A stretch of 64,000 nucleotides of DNA, from assembly GCF_020616335.1 (NCBI RefSeq), contig NZ_CP085051.1, positions 1,426,001 to 1,490,000 of the forward strand, read 5' to 3'. Below the pieces are notes generated by a model. The model had not been told where the DNA came from, did no database searches, and was given only the letters and a program-made list of their open reading frames with translations. This DNA is from Corynebacterium uberis. GTDB lineage: Bacteria > Actinomycetota > Actinomycetes > Mycobacteriales > Mycobacteriaceae. Below are positions 28,180 through 37,687 of the stretch, piece after piece. The number at the start of each line of letters is the position of its first letter. Positions within the stretch are counted from its first letter, which is position 1. Both the position numbers and the translations under genes were made by a program.

Positions 28180-28914
28180 TTAGGAATCCTGCTGCTTGGC
28201 CGCGGTGGGCGCCTGTTCCTCGGCTTCAGCGCCGGACTCCGCGGGGCGCGTTAAGCGCTGGTGGCGGCGGGCTGCCTGCTCCCGGCGGTGATCTTCAAGC
28301 AAGGGATTATCGTCCCCGACGCTGCGCTGTTGGCGCACGAGCGCGGCGTTTTGCACGTAGGCGACGTCGTCAAGGTCGGTTGACTGGGCACGTTGCTGGG
28401 CGATCTGATCTTGCTCCGGCGAGCGTCGCAACGCGATCCGACAGTAGATCACCAGCCCCGCGATGACGGCGAGGATCAACAGGTACTCCCCCACGCCGGC
28501 GGCAATGTCCGCCTCCGCGCCAGGGCGGGTTTGCCGCAGCCACAAGGCCAGCACCGAGGCAAAAGTGCCCACGGTGCACAGCATCCATGCGATCTGTGCG
28601 AAGACGGTGCGCCGCGCCACCAACGTTGCGGTGGTAAATACGCCAACTCCTAGGAACGCCAGCCACGCCAGCACGTACTCGGTGAGCTTGACGTGGGCCT
28701 CGCTAGCCGCATCCGTCAGCGTGAGCACCTTCCAGCCAGCAACGCCGGTGACCTGGGGCGTGACCAGGGCGATGAGGTAGACAGCCAGGACGGCGCCCAG
28801 AGCCCACCGGTGGGCTCCTAAATCCAGGTGCCGGGCGGCAGCGCGCTCCTGCGCAGCCAGTTGCGCCGCGCTAGCAGTCACCGGTGGGGTGCCAACTTCC
28901 CTGTCAGGCTCCAT
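28180..28914 (-). CDS. Conserved membrane protein next to miaB (Rv2732c-type)
   Basis: A 244-residue protein with four hydrophobic segments (ALGAVLAVYLIALV, YVLAWLAFLGVGVFTTATLVA, IAWMLCTVGTFASVLALWL, YLLILAVIAGLVIYC) and a charged Arg/Gln/Glu C-terminal tail. Its place beside miaB matches M. tuberculosis Rv2732c. Strong Shine-Dalgarno AAGGAAG before the ATG at 28914. Function unknown. Confidence 0.82.
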   Translation of the reverse strand: MEPDREVGTPPVTASAAQLAAQERAAARHLDLGAHRWALGAVLAVYLIALVTPQVTGVAGWKVLTLTDAASEAHVKLTEYVLAWLAFLGVGVFTTATLVARRTVFAQIAWMLCTVGTFASVLALWLRQTRPGAEADIAAGVGEYLLILAVIAGLVIYCRIALRRSPEQDQIAQQRAQSTDLDDVAYVQNAALVRQQRSVGDDNPLLEDHRREQAARRHQRLTRPAESGAEAEEQAPTAAKQQDS

Positions 28915-29051
28915 GGGATACTTCTTCCTTCTTTATCCGCGCGCGGCGTCGGCCTCAGGGCTGTGGCTTCTTCCTGTCGAGCACGTATCGACGCCGCCTT
29001 TCATCGGTTCACCCTAGCCGCCCGGGCCCCCACGGGGCACATCCCCCGCCG

Positions 29052-30599
29052 CTAGCAGCACGCCCCCGCCGAGGCGCTTGCCGCCGGCCGGCCAATGCGG
29101 GGCAGCCCCAGACCCACCCCAACGGGTGCGGTGGTGGGCGTCTTCCCGGCCTGCCACATATCGCCGGCCTTGGTCGCCCGATGCGAGGCCACACCGGAAT
29201 CGGCGATGAGGAAGAACGGCGAGGAATCCGTCACGGTCACTTGGACCACATCACCTGGGCGAATGTCTTCGCGCTGCACGCCCGCCGGGTCGAAGTGGAC
29301 CAGGCGACCATCGCGGGCTCGACCCGACAGCCGGTGGGTCTCCCGGTTCTTCCGGCCCTGGTGGTCCTGCACGATCAGCTCCACGGTGGCGCCCACCAGC
29401 GCGGCGTTTTCTTCCGCGCTAATGCGGTCTTGCAGGGCGATGAGACGCTCATAGCGTTCCTGCACCACCTCCTTGGGCACCTGGTTGTCCATGGTGGCTG
29501 CCGGGGTTCCGGGGCGCGGAGAGTATTGGAATGTAAAGGCGGAGCTAAACCGCGCCCTTTCCACCACGTCGAGGGTGGCCTGGAAGTCTTCTTCCGTTTC
29601 TCCAGGGAATCCGACGATGATGTCGGTGGTGATCGCCGCGTGGGGGATCTTCGCGCGCACCTCATCGAGGATGGCCAGGAACTTCTTGGTCCGGTAGGAC
29701 CGGCGCATGGCTTTGAGTACGGAGTCCGAACCTGATTGCAGCGGCATGTGCAACTGCGGGCACACATTCGGGGTCTCAGCCATCGCGTCGATGACATCCG
29801 AGGTGAACTCCGCGGGGTGCGGGCTGGTGAAGCGCAGCCGTTCCAGTCCGTCGATCTCACCGCAGGCGCGCAGCAGCTTGGAGAAGGCGAAACGGTCGCG
29901 CTCTAAAGCAGGATCTGCAAAGTGAACGCCGTAGGCGTTGACGTTTTGGCCCAGCAGGGTTACCTCGCTGACGCCTTGGTCAACCAGGGCGCGGACCTCT
30001 GCAAGGATGTCGCTGGGGCTGCGGTCGGCTTCCCGTCCACGCAGCGCCGGCACAATGCAAAAGGTGCAGGTGTTGTTGCATCCCACAGAGATGGACACCC
30101 AGCCCGCGTAGGCGGACTCCCGCTTGGCTGGCAGGACGGAGGGGAATTGCTCCAGCGCCTCAACGATTTCTACCTGGGCGGCATCATTGTGTGCGGCGCG
30201 TTGCAGCAGGGCCGGCAGGGAGCCGATGTTGTGCGTGCCAAAGACCACATCTACCCAGGGGGCTTTGTCCACCACGGTGGCTCGGTCTTTTTGGGCTAGG
30301 CACCCTCCGACGGCTATTTGCATGCCGGGGTGGTTGTCTTTGACGGATTTGAGCTGCCCGAGTGAGCCGTAGAGCCGGTTGTCGGCGTTTTCGCGCACTG
30401 CGCAGGTGTTATAGACCACCAGGTCCGGTTCTTCGTCGCTGCTGGCCTTCCGGTAGCCGGCGTCTTCGAGCAGCCCGGCCAGCCGTTCGGAGTCATGAAC
30501 ATTCATCTGGCAGCCGAATGTCCGGACTTCGTAGCTGCGCGGCGGCGCGGTGCGAGTTTCGACGTCTGTGGGAGAGGCAGTGCGTGTCACGCCGGGCAT
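29052..30599 (-). CDS. miaB: tRNA-2-methylthio-N6-dimethylallyladenosine synthase
   Basis: A 515-residue radical-SAM methylthiotransferase. N-terminal UPF0004 domain with Cys in [20 protein letters not shown] and GGCLAQKD; radical-SAM motif [12 protein letters not shown]-terminal TRAM domain. It works on MiaA-modified tRNA. The last ~40 residues are a Gly/Pro/Ala tail ending CC beyond the TRAM domain. The adjoining recX gene follows upstream with a 67-base gap; the gluABCD operon I recall here in C. glutamicum is absent. Confidence 0.95.
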   Translation of the reverse strand: MPGVTRTASPTDVETRTAPPRSYEVRTFGCQMNVHDSERLAGLLEDAGYRKASSDEEPDLVVYNTCAVRENADNRLYGSLGQLKSVKDNHPGMQIAVGGCLAQKDRATVVDKAPWVDVVFGTHNIGSLPALLQRAAHNDAAQVEIVEALEQFPSVLPAKRESAYAGWVSISVGCNNTCTFCIVPALRGREADRSPSDILAEVRALVDQGVSEVTLLGQNVNAYGVHFADPALERDRFAFSKLLRACGEIDGLERLRFTSPHPAEFTSDVIDAMAETPNVCPQLHMPLQSGSDSVLKAMRRSYRTKKFLAILDEVRAKIPHAAITTDIIVGFPGETEEDFQATLDVVERARFSSAFTFQYSPRPGTPAATMDNQVPKEVVQERYERLIALQDRISAEENAALVGATVELIVQDHQGRKNRETHRLSGRARDGRLVHFDPAGVQREDIRPGDVVQVTVTDSSPFFLIADSGVASHRATKAGDMWQAGKTPTTAPVGVGLGLPRIGRPAASASAGACC

Positions 30600-30666
30600 C
30601 TTAATCGGATGGGGGCGATCGCCCCAAAGAAATGTGCCCTTATCCTGCCTTCCTCGCCGTTAAGCA

Positions 30667-31302
30667 TTATGCCTCTTGTTGCAGCTGTGCCACGCGCTCA
30701 TCGAGTGCTTGGGTTGCCGCGGGAAGCGCCACGGATTCGCTGAAGCCGCGCCGCGCGAGCGCACCTGCAATGCGCCGGAGCGCTTTGGTGCGTTGCGCGT
30801 AGTCGGCGGGTGGTGTGGTCAAGGAGCGGGCTTTCTTAGCGGCTACCTCTGCTGCCAGGCGCTGTTCATCCTCATCATCGATGTCGGCGAGCACTTCGCG
30901 GCGCACCGTGGCACTGATGCCTTTCTTTTCGAGCTCCACATCCAGCATCCGGGTGGATTTTCCGCGCCGGTTTCTGCGTTGGCGGACCCATTCTTGAGCA
31001 AAGGTGCGGTCATCAATGAGTCGGGATTCTTCGAGTTGCGCAAGGACCTTGTCAATTACCGGTTCTGGGTAGTCGTGCTCGCGCAGGCGGGTGTGCAGTT
31101 CGTGCCGGGACCGCGCGCGGTGGTCGAGCAGCCGGAGTGCCCGTTGCCGCACGGCAGCCATGGCTGTCTCCTCCTGGGCGTCAAAGAGCCGCCCGGTCCC
31201 CTCCTGCCCGACTGCGGCGATGGCTTCCTGGAGCGCGCGCAGCTTGTGCGCGCGCTGGGCGTCCTCTGCTGTGGCAGGTCGGGCAGGCTGTGATGGGGAC
31301 AT
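30667..31302 (-). CDS. recX: RecA modulator RecX
   Basis: A 211-residue RecX made of three-helix repeats: ALRLLDHRARSRHELHTRL, LEESRLIDDRTFAQEWV and a C-terminal repeat with RRIAGALARRGFSE. RecX binds the RecA filament groove and limits its activity. It lies 44 bases downstream of recA on the same strand, the usual recA-recX pair. Confidence 0.95.
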   Translation of the reverse strand: MSPSQPARPATAEDAQRAHKLRALQEAIAAVGQEGTGRLFDAQEETAMAAVRQRALRLLDHRARSRHELHTRLREHDYPEPVIDKVLAQLEESRLIDDRTFAQEWVRQRRNRRGKSTRMLDVELEKKGISATVRREVLADIDDEDEQRLAAEVAAKKARSLTTPPADYAQRTKALRRIAGALARRGFSESVALPAATQALDERVAQLQQEA

Positions 31303-31346
31303 GACCGGTGCGGGTCTCCTTGCGGGCGTGGCTGGTTGCAGGGGTG

Positions 31347-32501
31347 TTAGCTGGCGGGCGCTTCGGAGGGGTCGAAGTCATCCGCGGCCTCGTCATCATC
31401 GTCAAAGTCGACGTTGGGGACCATGTCCACCGGGTCATCGGACAGGGCGTCATCGGCGGGCTTGTCCGCCCCTTCGCCGATACCTAGGGCCGCGAGGATC
31501 TTCTGCTCGATCTCATCGGCCAGCTCCGGGTTTTCCTTGAGGTTATTGCGCACCTTTTCCTTGCCCTGGCCGAGTTGTTCGCCCTCGTAGGTAAACCAGG
31601 AGCCGGACTTCTTGATGATCTTTTCCTCAACACCCATATCGATGATGGAGGACTCCCGCGAGATTCCCTCGCCGTAGAGGATGTCAAACTCGGCGGTCTT
31701 AAAGGGCGGGGCGACCTTGTTCTTGACCACCTTGAGCTTGGTGCGGTTACCCACGTGGTCCTGGCCGTCCTTGATGGCCTGGATGCGGCGAATATCGCAG
31801 CGCACGGTGGCGTAGAACTTCAGCGCCTTGCCGCCGGTGGTGGTCTCCGGAGAGCCGAACATGACGCCGATCTTCTCGCGCAGCTGGTTGATAAAGATCG
31901 CTGTCGTGCCCGAGTTGTACAGCGGGCCGGTCATCTTGCGCAGGGCCTGGCTCATCAGCCGCGCCTGCAAGCCCACGTGGCTGTCTCCCATGTCGCCGTC
32001 GATTTCGGCCTTGGGGGTCAAGGCCGCAACGGAGTCAATGACCACGATGTCGATCGCGCCGGAGCGCACCAGCATATCGGTGATTTCCAGGGCCTGTTCG
32101 CCGGTATCCGGCTGGGATACCAGCAGCGCATCGGTGTCCACGCCAAGGGCGCGGGCGTATTCGGGGTCGAGGGCGTGTTCAGCGTCGATGAAGGCGGCAA
32201 TACCTCCGGCGCGCTGTGCCTGGGCGATGGCATGGAGGGCCACGGTGGTCTTACCGGAAGATTCCGGACCGTAGATTTCTACGATGCGTCCGCGGGGGAA
32301 GCCTCCGACGCCCAAGGCGACGTCGATAGCCGTGTTACCTGAGGAGATCGCCTGAATTGGCGGGCGATTCTCATCGCCCAGGCGCATGATGGCGCCCTTG
32401 CCAAAGTCTTTTTCGATGTTGGCCAGGGCCATCTCCAACGCCTTAGAGCGGTCCCCTTCTGGGGCCCGCGTGGTCTTGGTGGTCTTCTTTTTTGCAGCCA
32501 T
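31347..32501 (-). CDS. recA: Recombinase RecA
   Basis: A 384-residue RecA. Walker [10 protein letters not shown] at residues 78-86, Walker [11 protein letters not shown], loop L2 around [22 protein letters not shown], and an acidic C-terminal tail ([11 protein letters not shown]). It forms filaments on single-stranded DNA, catalyses strand exchange and triggers LexA cleavage. No inteins. I did not find a standard LexA box just upstream. Confidence 0.98.
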   Translation of the reverse strand: MAAKKKTTKTTRAPEGDRSKALEMALANIEKDFGKGAIMRLGDENRPPIQAISSGNTAIDVALGVGGFPRGRIVEIYGPESSGKTTVALHAIAQAQRAGGIAAFIDAEHALDPEYARALGVDTDALLVSQPDTGEQALEITDMLVRSGAIDIVVIDSVAALTPKAEIDGDMGDSHVGLQARLMSQALRKMTGPLYNSGTTAIFINQLREKIGVMFGSPETTTGGKALKFYATVRCDIRRIQAIKDGQDHVGNRTKLKVVKNKVAPPFKTAEFDILYGEGISRESSIIDMGVEEKIIKKSGSWFTYEGEQLGQGKEKVRNNLKENPELADEIEQKILAALGIGEGADKPADDALSDDPVDMVPNVDFDDDDEAADDFDPSEAPAS

Positions 32502-32600
32502 GGGCGCGTGAAGCTTCCTTTCCGCGAATCAAGGATGTGTGGTCTAGTTCTGTCAGTTGCTGCCTGCCCCGGCCGGATGGTCGGGCCTATGGAGGGGCTT

Positions 32601-32615
32601 GACAGGGCCCCTGTC
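32601..32615. promoter_or_regulatory. 15-bp palindrome between recA and bioY
   Basis: GACAGGG (32601-32607), one central base and CCCTGTC (32609-32615) make a perfect palindrome 100 bases upstream of recA and 210 upstream of bioY. The remainder of the 325-bp intergenic region has no gene. It may be an operator of recA, but it does not match the LexA consensus. Confidence 0.4.
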
Positions 32616-32798
32616 TGTCTTTGACTGTGCGCGGACCCGTTAAGGTTCCACGGAGCCTGTTGATCAGACCACGTCGTACCGTAGTACACCGCCGTGACGG
32701 CGCCGGTACCAACACCGCTCATCATACACACACCTGTTCTAATTCCACGTTCCGCGTCGATCTCCACCTCGCCCGTGAGCGCGCCGCCTTCCCCCAAG

Positions 32799-32820
32799 TG
32801 AACAGTGTTCAGGGTACAGT
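32799..32820 (+). promoter_or_regulatory. BioQ-type operator and -10 of bioY
   Basis: TGAAC-AGT-GTTCA (32799-32811) is a perfect palindrome that fits the TGAAC-N3-GTTAC-type BioQ box reported for corynebacterial biotin genes. The -10 TACAGT at 32815-32820 is six bases before the bioY ATG, so the mRNA should be leaderless and the operator overlaps the core promoter. This predicts repression by the TetR-family BioQ when biotin is present. Confidence 0.7.
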
Positions 32821-32826
32821 GATCCC

Positions 32827-33429
32827 ATGCTGTCACCATCGACCTCCAACGCCGGGCCCGCCCGGGGCACCGCGGCTGGCTTCGCCTCCGTGCGCGACCT
32901 GGCCTACTGCGCCGTTTTCGCCGCCTTGATCATCGTGTTGGCGTTCGTATCCATTCCCGTCGGCGCCGCCGGGGTTCCCATCGTCGCGCAAAACGCCGCC
33001 ATCATTCTCACCGGTTTGGTCCTCGGGCCGCGCCGCGGACTGATCACCGTGACTACCGTGCTCGCCTTGGGCCTCGTCTTGCCGGTGCTGGCCGGCGGAC
33101 GCCACGTCATCGGCGCACTCGCCGGGCCGACAGTCGGCTACATCGTCGGCTACGTGGTCTGCGTCATCGTCGGCGGCGCCATCGCCTACCGTGCGCCCAG
33201 GTCCCGGGGGGTGGCCACCACGGTGCTCATCAGCGTGGCGGGAATATGCGCCCTGGCCACCCAGTATCTGTGCGGTGCTCTCGGCCTATGGGCTAGGGCT
33301 GGACTCTCTGCCATGCAGGCGCTGGCCGCGCAGGTGCCCTTTGTGCTTCCCGACGCCGCGAAGCTCATTGTTGTCATCCTCGTCGCCATCTCCGTTCGGG
33401 CGGCCTTCCCCCAGCTGCACCAGCGCTAA
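32827..33429 (+). CDS. bioY: Biotin ECF transporter S component BioY
   Basis: A 200-residue membrane protein with five to six helices. The family motif is GPTVGYIVGYVV with the preceding ITLTVLALGLVLPVLAGG-like segment. BioY binds biotin and works with the BioM ATPase and BioN coupling protein encoded next. Its stop TAA overlaps the bioM ATG as TAATG. Confidence 0.93.
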   Translation: MLSPSTSNAGPARGTAAGFASVRDLAYCAVFAALIIVLAFVSIPVGAAGVPIVAQNAAIILTGLVLGPRRGLITVTTVLALGLVLPVLAGGRHVIGALAGPTVGYIVGYVVCVIVGGAIAYRAPRSRGVATTVLISVAGICALATQYLCGALGLWARAGLSAMQALAAQVPFVLPDAAKLIVVILVAISVRAAFPQLHQR

Positions 33430-34130
33430 TGGCCACCATCGAACTGCGCGAAGTCTCGGTTGACTTCGGCGCCGGGGTGGTCCTGGACAACATCAGCACC
33501 ACGCTTACCCAACGCCGCGTGGGCATCATCGGATCCAACGGCTCCGGAAAGTCCACCTTTGCCCGATTGCTCAACGGGCTGACCCAGCCCACCTCTGGGC
33601 AGGTGCTCATTGATGGCTGCGACGTCTCGACCCACGGCAAACAGATCCGCCGGCGCGTGGGATTCATCTTTTCCGATGCAGACAACCAGATTGTCATGCC
33701 TACTGTCGTCGAGGATGTGGAGTTCTCCCTGCGTCGCAGCAAACTGCCTGCCGCCGAGCGACACACCCGCGCAATGCAGTGCCTGGAGCGCTTTGGACTC
33801 GCCGATCATGCGCAGGCCTCTCCGCACACCCTTTCGGGCGGCCAAAAGCAGCTGCTGGCACTGGCCGCCGTGACGGTCTGCGAACCGGACATCATCATTG
33901 CCGATGAACCAACCACGCTGCTGGACCTGCGCAATCGCATGCGCATGGCACAGCTTTTTTCCCGGCTCAGCCAGCAGCTGATCATTGTCAGCCACGACAT
34001 GGATCTGGTGCGCACCACCGACCGCGTGTTGTGCATCGAATCCGGCGAAATTGTGGCTGACGGCGCCCCGGACCGCGTCATCGACGCCTACGCCGAACGC
34101 GTCACCGCCCACCCACCGCAGCTGCCATGA
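33429..34130 (+). CDS. bioM: Biotin ECF transporter ATPase BioM
   Basis: A 233-residue ABC ATPase of the energy-coupling-factor class. Walker A GSNGSGKSTF, signature TLSGGQKQLLALA, Walker B DIIIADEPTTLLD, H-loop ISHD-like IIVSHDMD. Translationally coupled to bioY (TAATG) and bioN (ATGA). Confidence 0.95.
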   Translation: MATIELREVSVDFGAGVVLDNISTTLTQRRVGIIGSNGSGKSTFARLLNGLTQPTSGQVLIDGCDVSTHGKQIRRRVGFIFSDADNQIVMPTVVEDVEFSLRRSKLPAAERHTRAMQCLERFGLADHAQASPHTLSGGQKQLLALAAVTVCEPDIIIADEPTTLLDLRNRMRMAQLFSRLSQQLIIVSHDMDLVRTTDRVLCIESGEIVADGAPDRVIDAYAERVTAHPPQLP

Positions 34131-34768
34131 GACTGATTCCCACCGCGATACCGCTCGGCTATTACTACCCCAAGCACGGACCCTTGCATGGGGTACGCGT
34201 GCCGGTCAAACTCGCCGGAATCGTCCTTTTTGTCCTCGCCGGGGCACTCTTTATCACCAGCCCCATCGTGGCTGGCGGCTACGCACTCGTGGTTCTGGCT
34301 GCCTACATCCTCGCCCGCATCCCCCTATCCGTGGCGTGGAGCCAGTTGTGGCCAGCACTGCCGCTGCTGGTAGCGCTGAGCGCCTTTCAGTGGTGGCAGC
34401 GCGGCCCGGCCGTGGCCGCCACGCTGCTGTTGGTCCTCGGGGCGGCTCTCCTCGCCGCCTGCCTGCTGACCGTGACAACTACCATCGGCGAGCTCTTAGA
34501 CGGCATCACCTCAGCCCTCGAACCCTTTCGCCGCTACGGCGTCCCCGTCGAGCGCATTGGGCTTTTGCTCAGCCTCACGCTGCGCCTGATCCCCCTCCAG
34601 CTCCAGGCCGTGACAACCGTCTTGGAGGCGCGCCGCGCCCGGGGCGCGGGCATGGGGCTGATGAGCTTTATCACTCCGGTCATCGTGCGCAGCCTGCGGC
34701 GCGCGGACGCCATCGCAGAGGCCCTGTGGGCCCGGGGTGCAGGCGATGACCCCCGCGATGATGAGTGA
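34127..34768 (+). CDS. bioN: Biotin ECF transporter coupling protein BioN
   Basis: A 213-residue ECF T component with four to five membrane helices and the Ala-Arg-Gly coupling motif ARRARGAGMG (the second ARG-type motif appears as ALWARGAGD). It links BioM to BioY. Last gene of bioYMN; it ends four bases before the convergent pspA stop. Confidence 0.93.
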   Translation: MRLIPTAIPLGYYYPKHGPLHGVRVPVKLAGIVLFVLAGALFITSPIVAGGYALVVLAAYILARIPLSVAWSQLWPALPLLVALSAFQWWQRGPAVAATLLLVLGAALLAACLLTVTTTIGELLDGITSALEPFRRYGVPVERIGLLLSLTLRLIPLQLQAVTTVLEARRARGAGMGLMSFITPVIVRSLRRADAIAEALWARGAGDDPRDDE

Positions 34769-34772
34769 TTGA

Positions 34773-35609
34773 TTAGTTCTGGTTGCGCAGCTGCCGCATC
34801 TTTTCTGCAACGGCGTCCGACGGCGCGGCGGCCCGCTCGGAGCCATCCGTGATGGCCTCCGTGGCGCGGCCGGATTCCACGGCGGACTGCCCGCCGTTCA
34901 TCTCTGCGCGAATCTGTTCGAGGCGCGAGTGCCCCGCCATCTGGATGCCGGCCTGCTGTACTTCGGCCATGCGCGCTTCCACGGAGTTTTCCGCCAGCTC
35001 AGCCTGGCCGAGGGCGTTGGCGTAGCGGCGCTCAATCTTCTCGCGCACCTGGTCCAGGTTGGGCGAGGAGCCGGCGGTCAGCGAGTTCATGGATTTCATG
35101 GACTCCGCGACCTTTTCTTGCATCTTGGCCTGCTCCAGCTGGCTGAGCAGCTTGGAGCGCTCGGCAACCTGTTCTTGCAGCTTGGCGGAGTTGCGCTCCA
35201 CCGCGGCCTTGGCCTGCTCGGCCTGCTTGAGCGCCTGATCGTGGAGCTGCTTGGTGTCCTCGACGGACTGTTCGGCGGTAACCAGCTGGGCGGCGAACGC
35301 CTCGGCCGCGTTTTCATACTCCACGGCCTTCTTTTCATCGCCAGCCGCGCGCGCCTTATCGGCCAGGGCCAGGGCCTGCTTGGTATTGGCCTGGAGCTTT
35401 TCAATGTCCCCGAGGCGACGGTTGAGTTGCATCTCCAGCTGGCGCTGGTTACCGATGACCGCGGCGGCCTGCTGGGAGAGCTCCTGGTGCTGGCGCTGGG
35501 CCTGCTCCATGGCCTGCTGGATCTGGACCTTTGGGTCGGCGTTCTCCTCGATCTTGTTGTCAAAGAGCGCCATGAGGTACTTCCAGGCCTTGGTAAACGG
35601 ATTAGCCAT
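34773..35609 (-). CDS. pspA: PspA/IM30 family envelope-stress protein
   Basis: A 278-residue, almost entirely helical coiled-coil protein ([24 protein letters not shown] start, repeated heptads to residue 220), as in PspA/IM30/Vipp1. The C-terminal ~50 residues are a less ordered extension. Such proteins bind the inner membrane and respond to envelope stress. It is divergent from clgR across 157 bases, matching the mycobacterial clgR-pspA pairing. Confidence 0.92.
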   Translation of the reverse strand: MANPFTKAWKYLMALFDNKIEENADPKVQIQQAMEQAQRQHQELSQQAAAVIGNQRQLEMQLNRRLGDIEKLQANTKQALALADKARAAGDEKKAVEYENAAEAFAAQLVTAEQSVEDTKQLHDQALKQAEQAKAAVERNSAKLQEQVAERSKLLSQLEQAKMQEKVAESMKSMNSLTAGSSPNLDQVREKIERRYANALGQAELAENSVEARMAEVQQAGIQMAGHSRLEQIRAEMNGGQSAVESGRATEAITDGSERAAAPSDAVAEKMRQLRNQN

Positions 35610-35733
35610 GAGTGTAAGAGCCTTCCTAACCTAAAAAAGTGTCACTGTCCGCCGGTGCTTTGTCCTGGATTGCGGACCGTCCTGTCCAAGATGGTACATC
35701 GACACCCGGCCATACTTCTGCTGGCTGGGGCGG

Positions 35734-35766
35734 GGAACAAAACCCGGCGGCGAAGAGTTGATCTAC
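35734..35766 (+). promoter_or_regulatory. ECF-sigma-like (SigH/SigE type) promoter of clgR
   Basis: GGGAAC at 35733-35738 and GTTG at 35757-35760, 18 bases apart, match the GGAA-N18-20-GTT pattern of actinobacterial stress sigma factors. Transcription would start at about 35767, the clgR ATG. ClgR is known from memory as a SigH/SigE-dependent gene in corynebacteria and mycobacteria. Confidence 0.6.
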
Positions 35767-36105
35767 ATGATGGTTACTCACACAGCTGTCTTAGACAAGC
35801 CCTCCGTTGTGCGCACCCCCGTGCGCCACCCTGAGCCCCTGCTGCGCCAGGCCCTCGGGGAGGCCCTGCGCGGTTTTCGCGCCGAGGCCCACGTCACGCT
35901 CCGCGAGCTAGCCGAGGCCTCCAACGTCTCCTTGAGCTACCTCTCCGAGCTTGAACGCGGCCGCAAAGAGGTCTCCTCCGAGGTGCTCGCTGCAATCTGT
36001 CACGCCCTGGGCGCCAGCGTTGCTGATGTCCTCATCGAGGCTGCCGGAACGATGGCGCTTCACGACGTCGCCGACGAACTCGCGCGCGCCCCGCGTACGG
36101 TCTAG
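35767..36105 (+). CDS. clgR: Clp-gene activator ClgR
   Basis: A 112-residue XRE/HTH-3 regulator. The helix-turn-helix spans about residues 30-85: LGEALRGFRAEAHVTLRELA, SNVSLSYLSELERGRKEVS, HALGASVADVL. ClgR activates clpP1P2, clpC and other protease or chaperone genes under stress. The ATG at 35767 sits where a stress-sigma promoter would start transcription; an in-frame ATG follows at once and an upstream TTG is less likely. Its 3' end overlaps the convergent cinA gene by four bases. Confidence 0.93.
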   Translation: MMVTHTAVLDKPSVVRTPVRHPEPLLRQALGEALRGFRAEAHVTLRELAEASNVSLSYLSELERGRKEVSSEVLAAICHALGASVADVLIEAAGTMALHDVADELARAPRTV

Positions 36106-36626
36106 CGGCTCATCCTCAGCTGCTCGCGCAGCACATCCAAGCCGCCGGCGACGGCCTGCTTTCGGATCGCCGCCCGCGAGCCACGTAGCAGTAGGTCGCC
36201 CGATTCAGCGGCCTGCTGCCCCGGCGCTGCACTGCCCAAGCGCCGCGCGACAGTGCCCCAGGGGCCTGCCACCGCGGCCCAGACCTCTCCTACTGGGTGA
36301 CCATCCTGCGGCTGCGGCCCCGCTACCCCTGTCAGCGCCACCGCCCAATCCACGTTCAGCACCGAGCGCGCCCCCTGAGCCATCGCACGGGCGGTATCCG
36401 CACTGACCGGGCCCTGGGCGTCCAATACCGCCTGGTCGACTCCTGCCAACGCCGCCTTGAGGTCGGTGGCGTAGGTGACTAGCCCGCCGCGGAGCGCGGC
36501 GGAGGCCCCGGGGACGTCGGCAAGCGTGGCACACAACAGACCCGCAGTCAACGACTCACAGGTACCCACCGTCCAGCCGTGCTCGCGCAAGCAGGACAGG
36601 ACGTCAGCGGCGGGCGCGATAGGCAC
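36102..36626 (-). CDS. cinA: CinA C-terminal domain protein (nicotinamide-nucleotide amidase)
   Basis: A 174-residue stand-alone PncC/CinA-C domain: TVGTCESLTAGLLCATLADVP, GGLVTYATDLKAAL and VALTGVAGPQPQDG with the expected Ser/Thr nucleophile region. Such enzymes deamidate NMN to nicotinate mononucleotide. GTG start with GGGAG seven bases upstream. It follows pgsA by two bases, so the two are likely co-transcribed. Confidence 0.92.
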   Translation of the reverse strand: MPIAPAADVLSCLREHGWTVGTCESLTAGLLCATLADVPGASAALRGGLVTYATDLKAALAGVDQAVLDAQGPVSADTARAMAQGARSVLNVDWAVALTGVAGPQPQDGHPVGEVWAAVAGPWGTVARRLGSAAPGQQAAESGDLLLRGSRAAIRKQAVAGGLDVLREQLRMSR

Positions 36627-36627
36627 G

Positions 36628-37224
36628 CTAGTTCTCCCGTCGTGCGTCCAGGATGTACTGCACCCCGGTGACCACGGTGACCACCACCGCCACCCACATC
36701 ACAGCGTGCGTGGGGTACGTCATCCAGCCAGGCAGCGGGCAGAGGTATAGCGCCACGCCGAGGGTTTGCAGCACCGTCTTGAGCTTGCCGCCCTTGCTAG
36801 CCGGCACCACCTTGCCCCCGCGCAACAGCACCATCCGCCACACCGTGATGCCGAGTTCCCGGATGACGATGATCACCGTAATAACCACCGGCATCGCCCC
36901 CACGACGTTGAGGCACACCATGGCGGTGATCATCAGCGCCTTGTCTGCAATCGGGTCGGCGATCTTGCCAAAATCCGTGACCAAACCACGCTTGCGGGCG
37001 ATATCCCCATCCAGCTTGTCCGTGGCCATGAGCACCGCAAACACCGCGAAAGCCGCCCACATCCAGCCGGTATGCGTATCATCCCCACGCACCACACACC
37101 ACGCGAAAACCGGGATGAACAGCACGCGCAGGCACGTCAACACGTTAGGCAGGTTCCAATTGGACACCGGCGCCGGAGACGATTCGGGGGTTTTTGCGGT
37201 CGAGAATGCACTCACGCCCACCAC
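36628..37224 (-). CDS. pgsA: CDP-alcohol phosphatidyltransferase PgsA-type
   Basis: A 198-residue membrane enzyme with the CDP-alcohol phosphatidyltransferase motif D-G-x2-A-R-x8-G-x3-D-x3-D seen in DKLDGDIARKRG and GKIADPIADK, and about five helices. It most likely makes phosphatidylglycerophosphate from CDP-diacylglycerol. Several GTG codons near 37224 make the exact start uncertain. Directly followed by cinA. Confidence 0.9.
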   Translation of the reverse strand: MVGVSAFSTAKTPESSPAPVSNWNLPNVLTCLRVLFIPVFAWCVVRGDDTHTGWMWAAFAVFAVLMATDKLDGDIARKRGLVTDFGKIADPIADKALMITAMVCLNVVGAMPVVITVIIVIRELGITVWRMVLLRGGKVVPASKGGKLKTVLQTLGVALYLCPLPGWMTYPTHAVMWVAVVVTVVTGVQYILDARREN

Positions 37225-37302
37225 AGTACCGCGAACACAGCCTTGCCAGTGCCCGCAAGCCCCCTCAGGCCCCGCACCACGCAGCCCTCTATCCTAGAAA
37301 GG

Positions 37303-37602
37303 GTGAACCATTTTGCTGTCTTTTACTCCTATGACCCCGCCGATCCCGCCATCGCCGAGACCCGACCCAAGCACCGGGAGTTTCTCCGCGAGCTCAAAGA
37401 CGCCGGCCAGCTCGTCGGCTCAGGACCCTTCGACGATGCCACCGGCGGCGCGCTCATCGTGGTACGCCTCGCAGAACCCGCCGGCGTGGCAGAGGTAGAA
37501 ACCCTCATGAACCACGACCCCTTCTGGGTCTCCGAACTGCTCACCGACCGACAAATCCGCCCCTGGAACCCCGTGCTCAACGTCTTTTCTGCCGCCGAAT
37601 AG
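37303..37602 (+). CDS. YCII-related protein
   Basis: A 99-residue YciI-like protein starting VNHFAVFYSYDP, with EFLRELKDAGQLVGSGPFDD, MNHDPFWV and RPWNPVLN, the usual order for the family. YCII proteins have a ferredoxin-like fold with a His-Asp pair; their reaction is mostly unknown. The start is GTG, eight bases after TATCCT (37290-37295), so a leaderless mRNA is likely; the frame upstream is an artefact. Confidence 0.85.
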   Translation: MNHFAVFYSYDPADPAIAETRPKHREFLRELKDAGQLVGSGPFDDATGGALIVVRLAEPAGVAEVETLMNHDPFWVSELLTDRQIRPWNPVLNVFSAAE

Positions 37603-37687
37603 CCGCAGCCGCCAGCGCCCCCGGGCCCGCCGCGCAGCGGGCCAGCCTGCGGTCTACCCCAGGGACTTACCCGCGGGCTTCGCCCGC

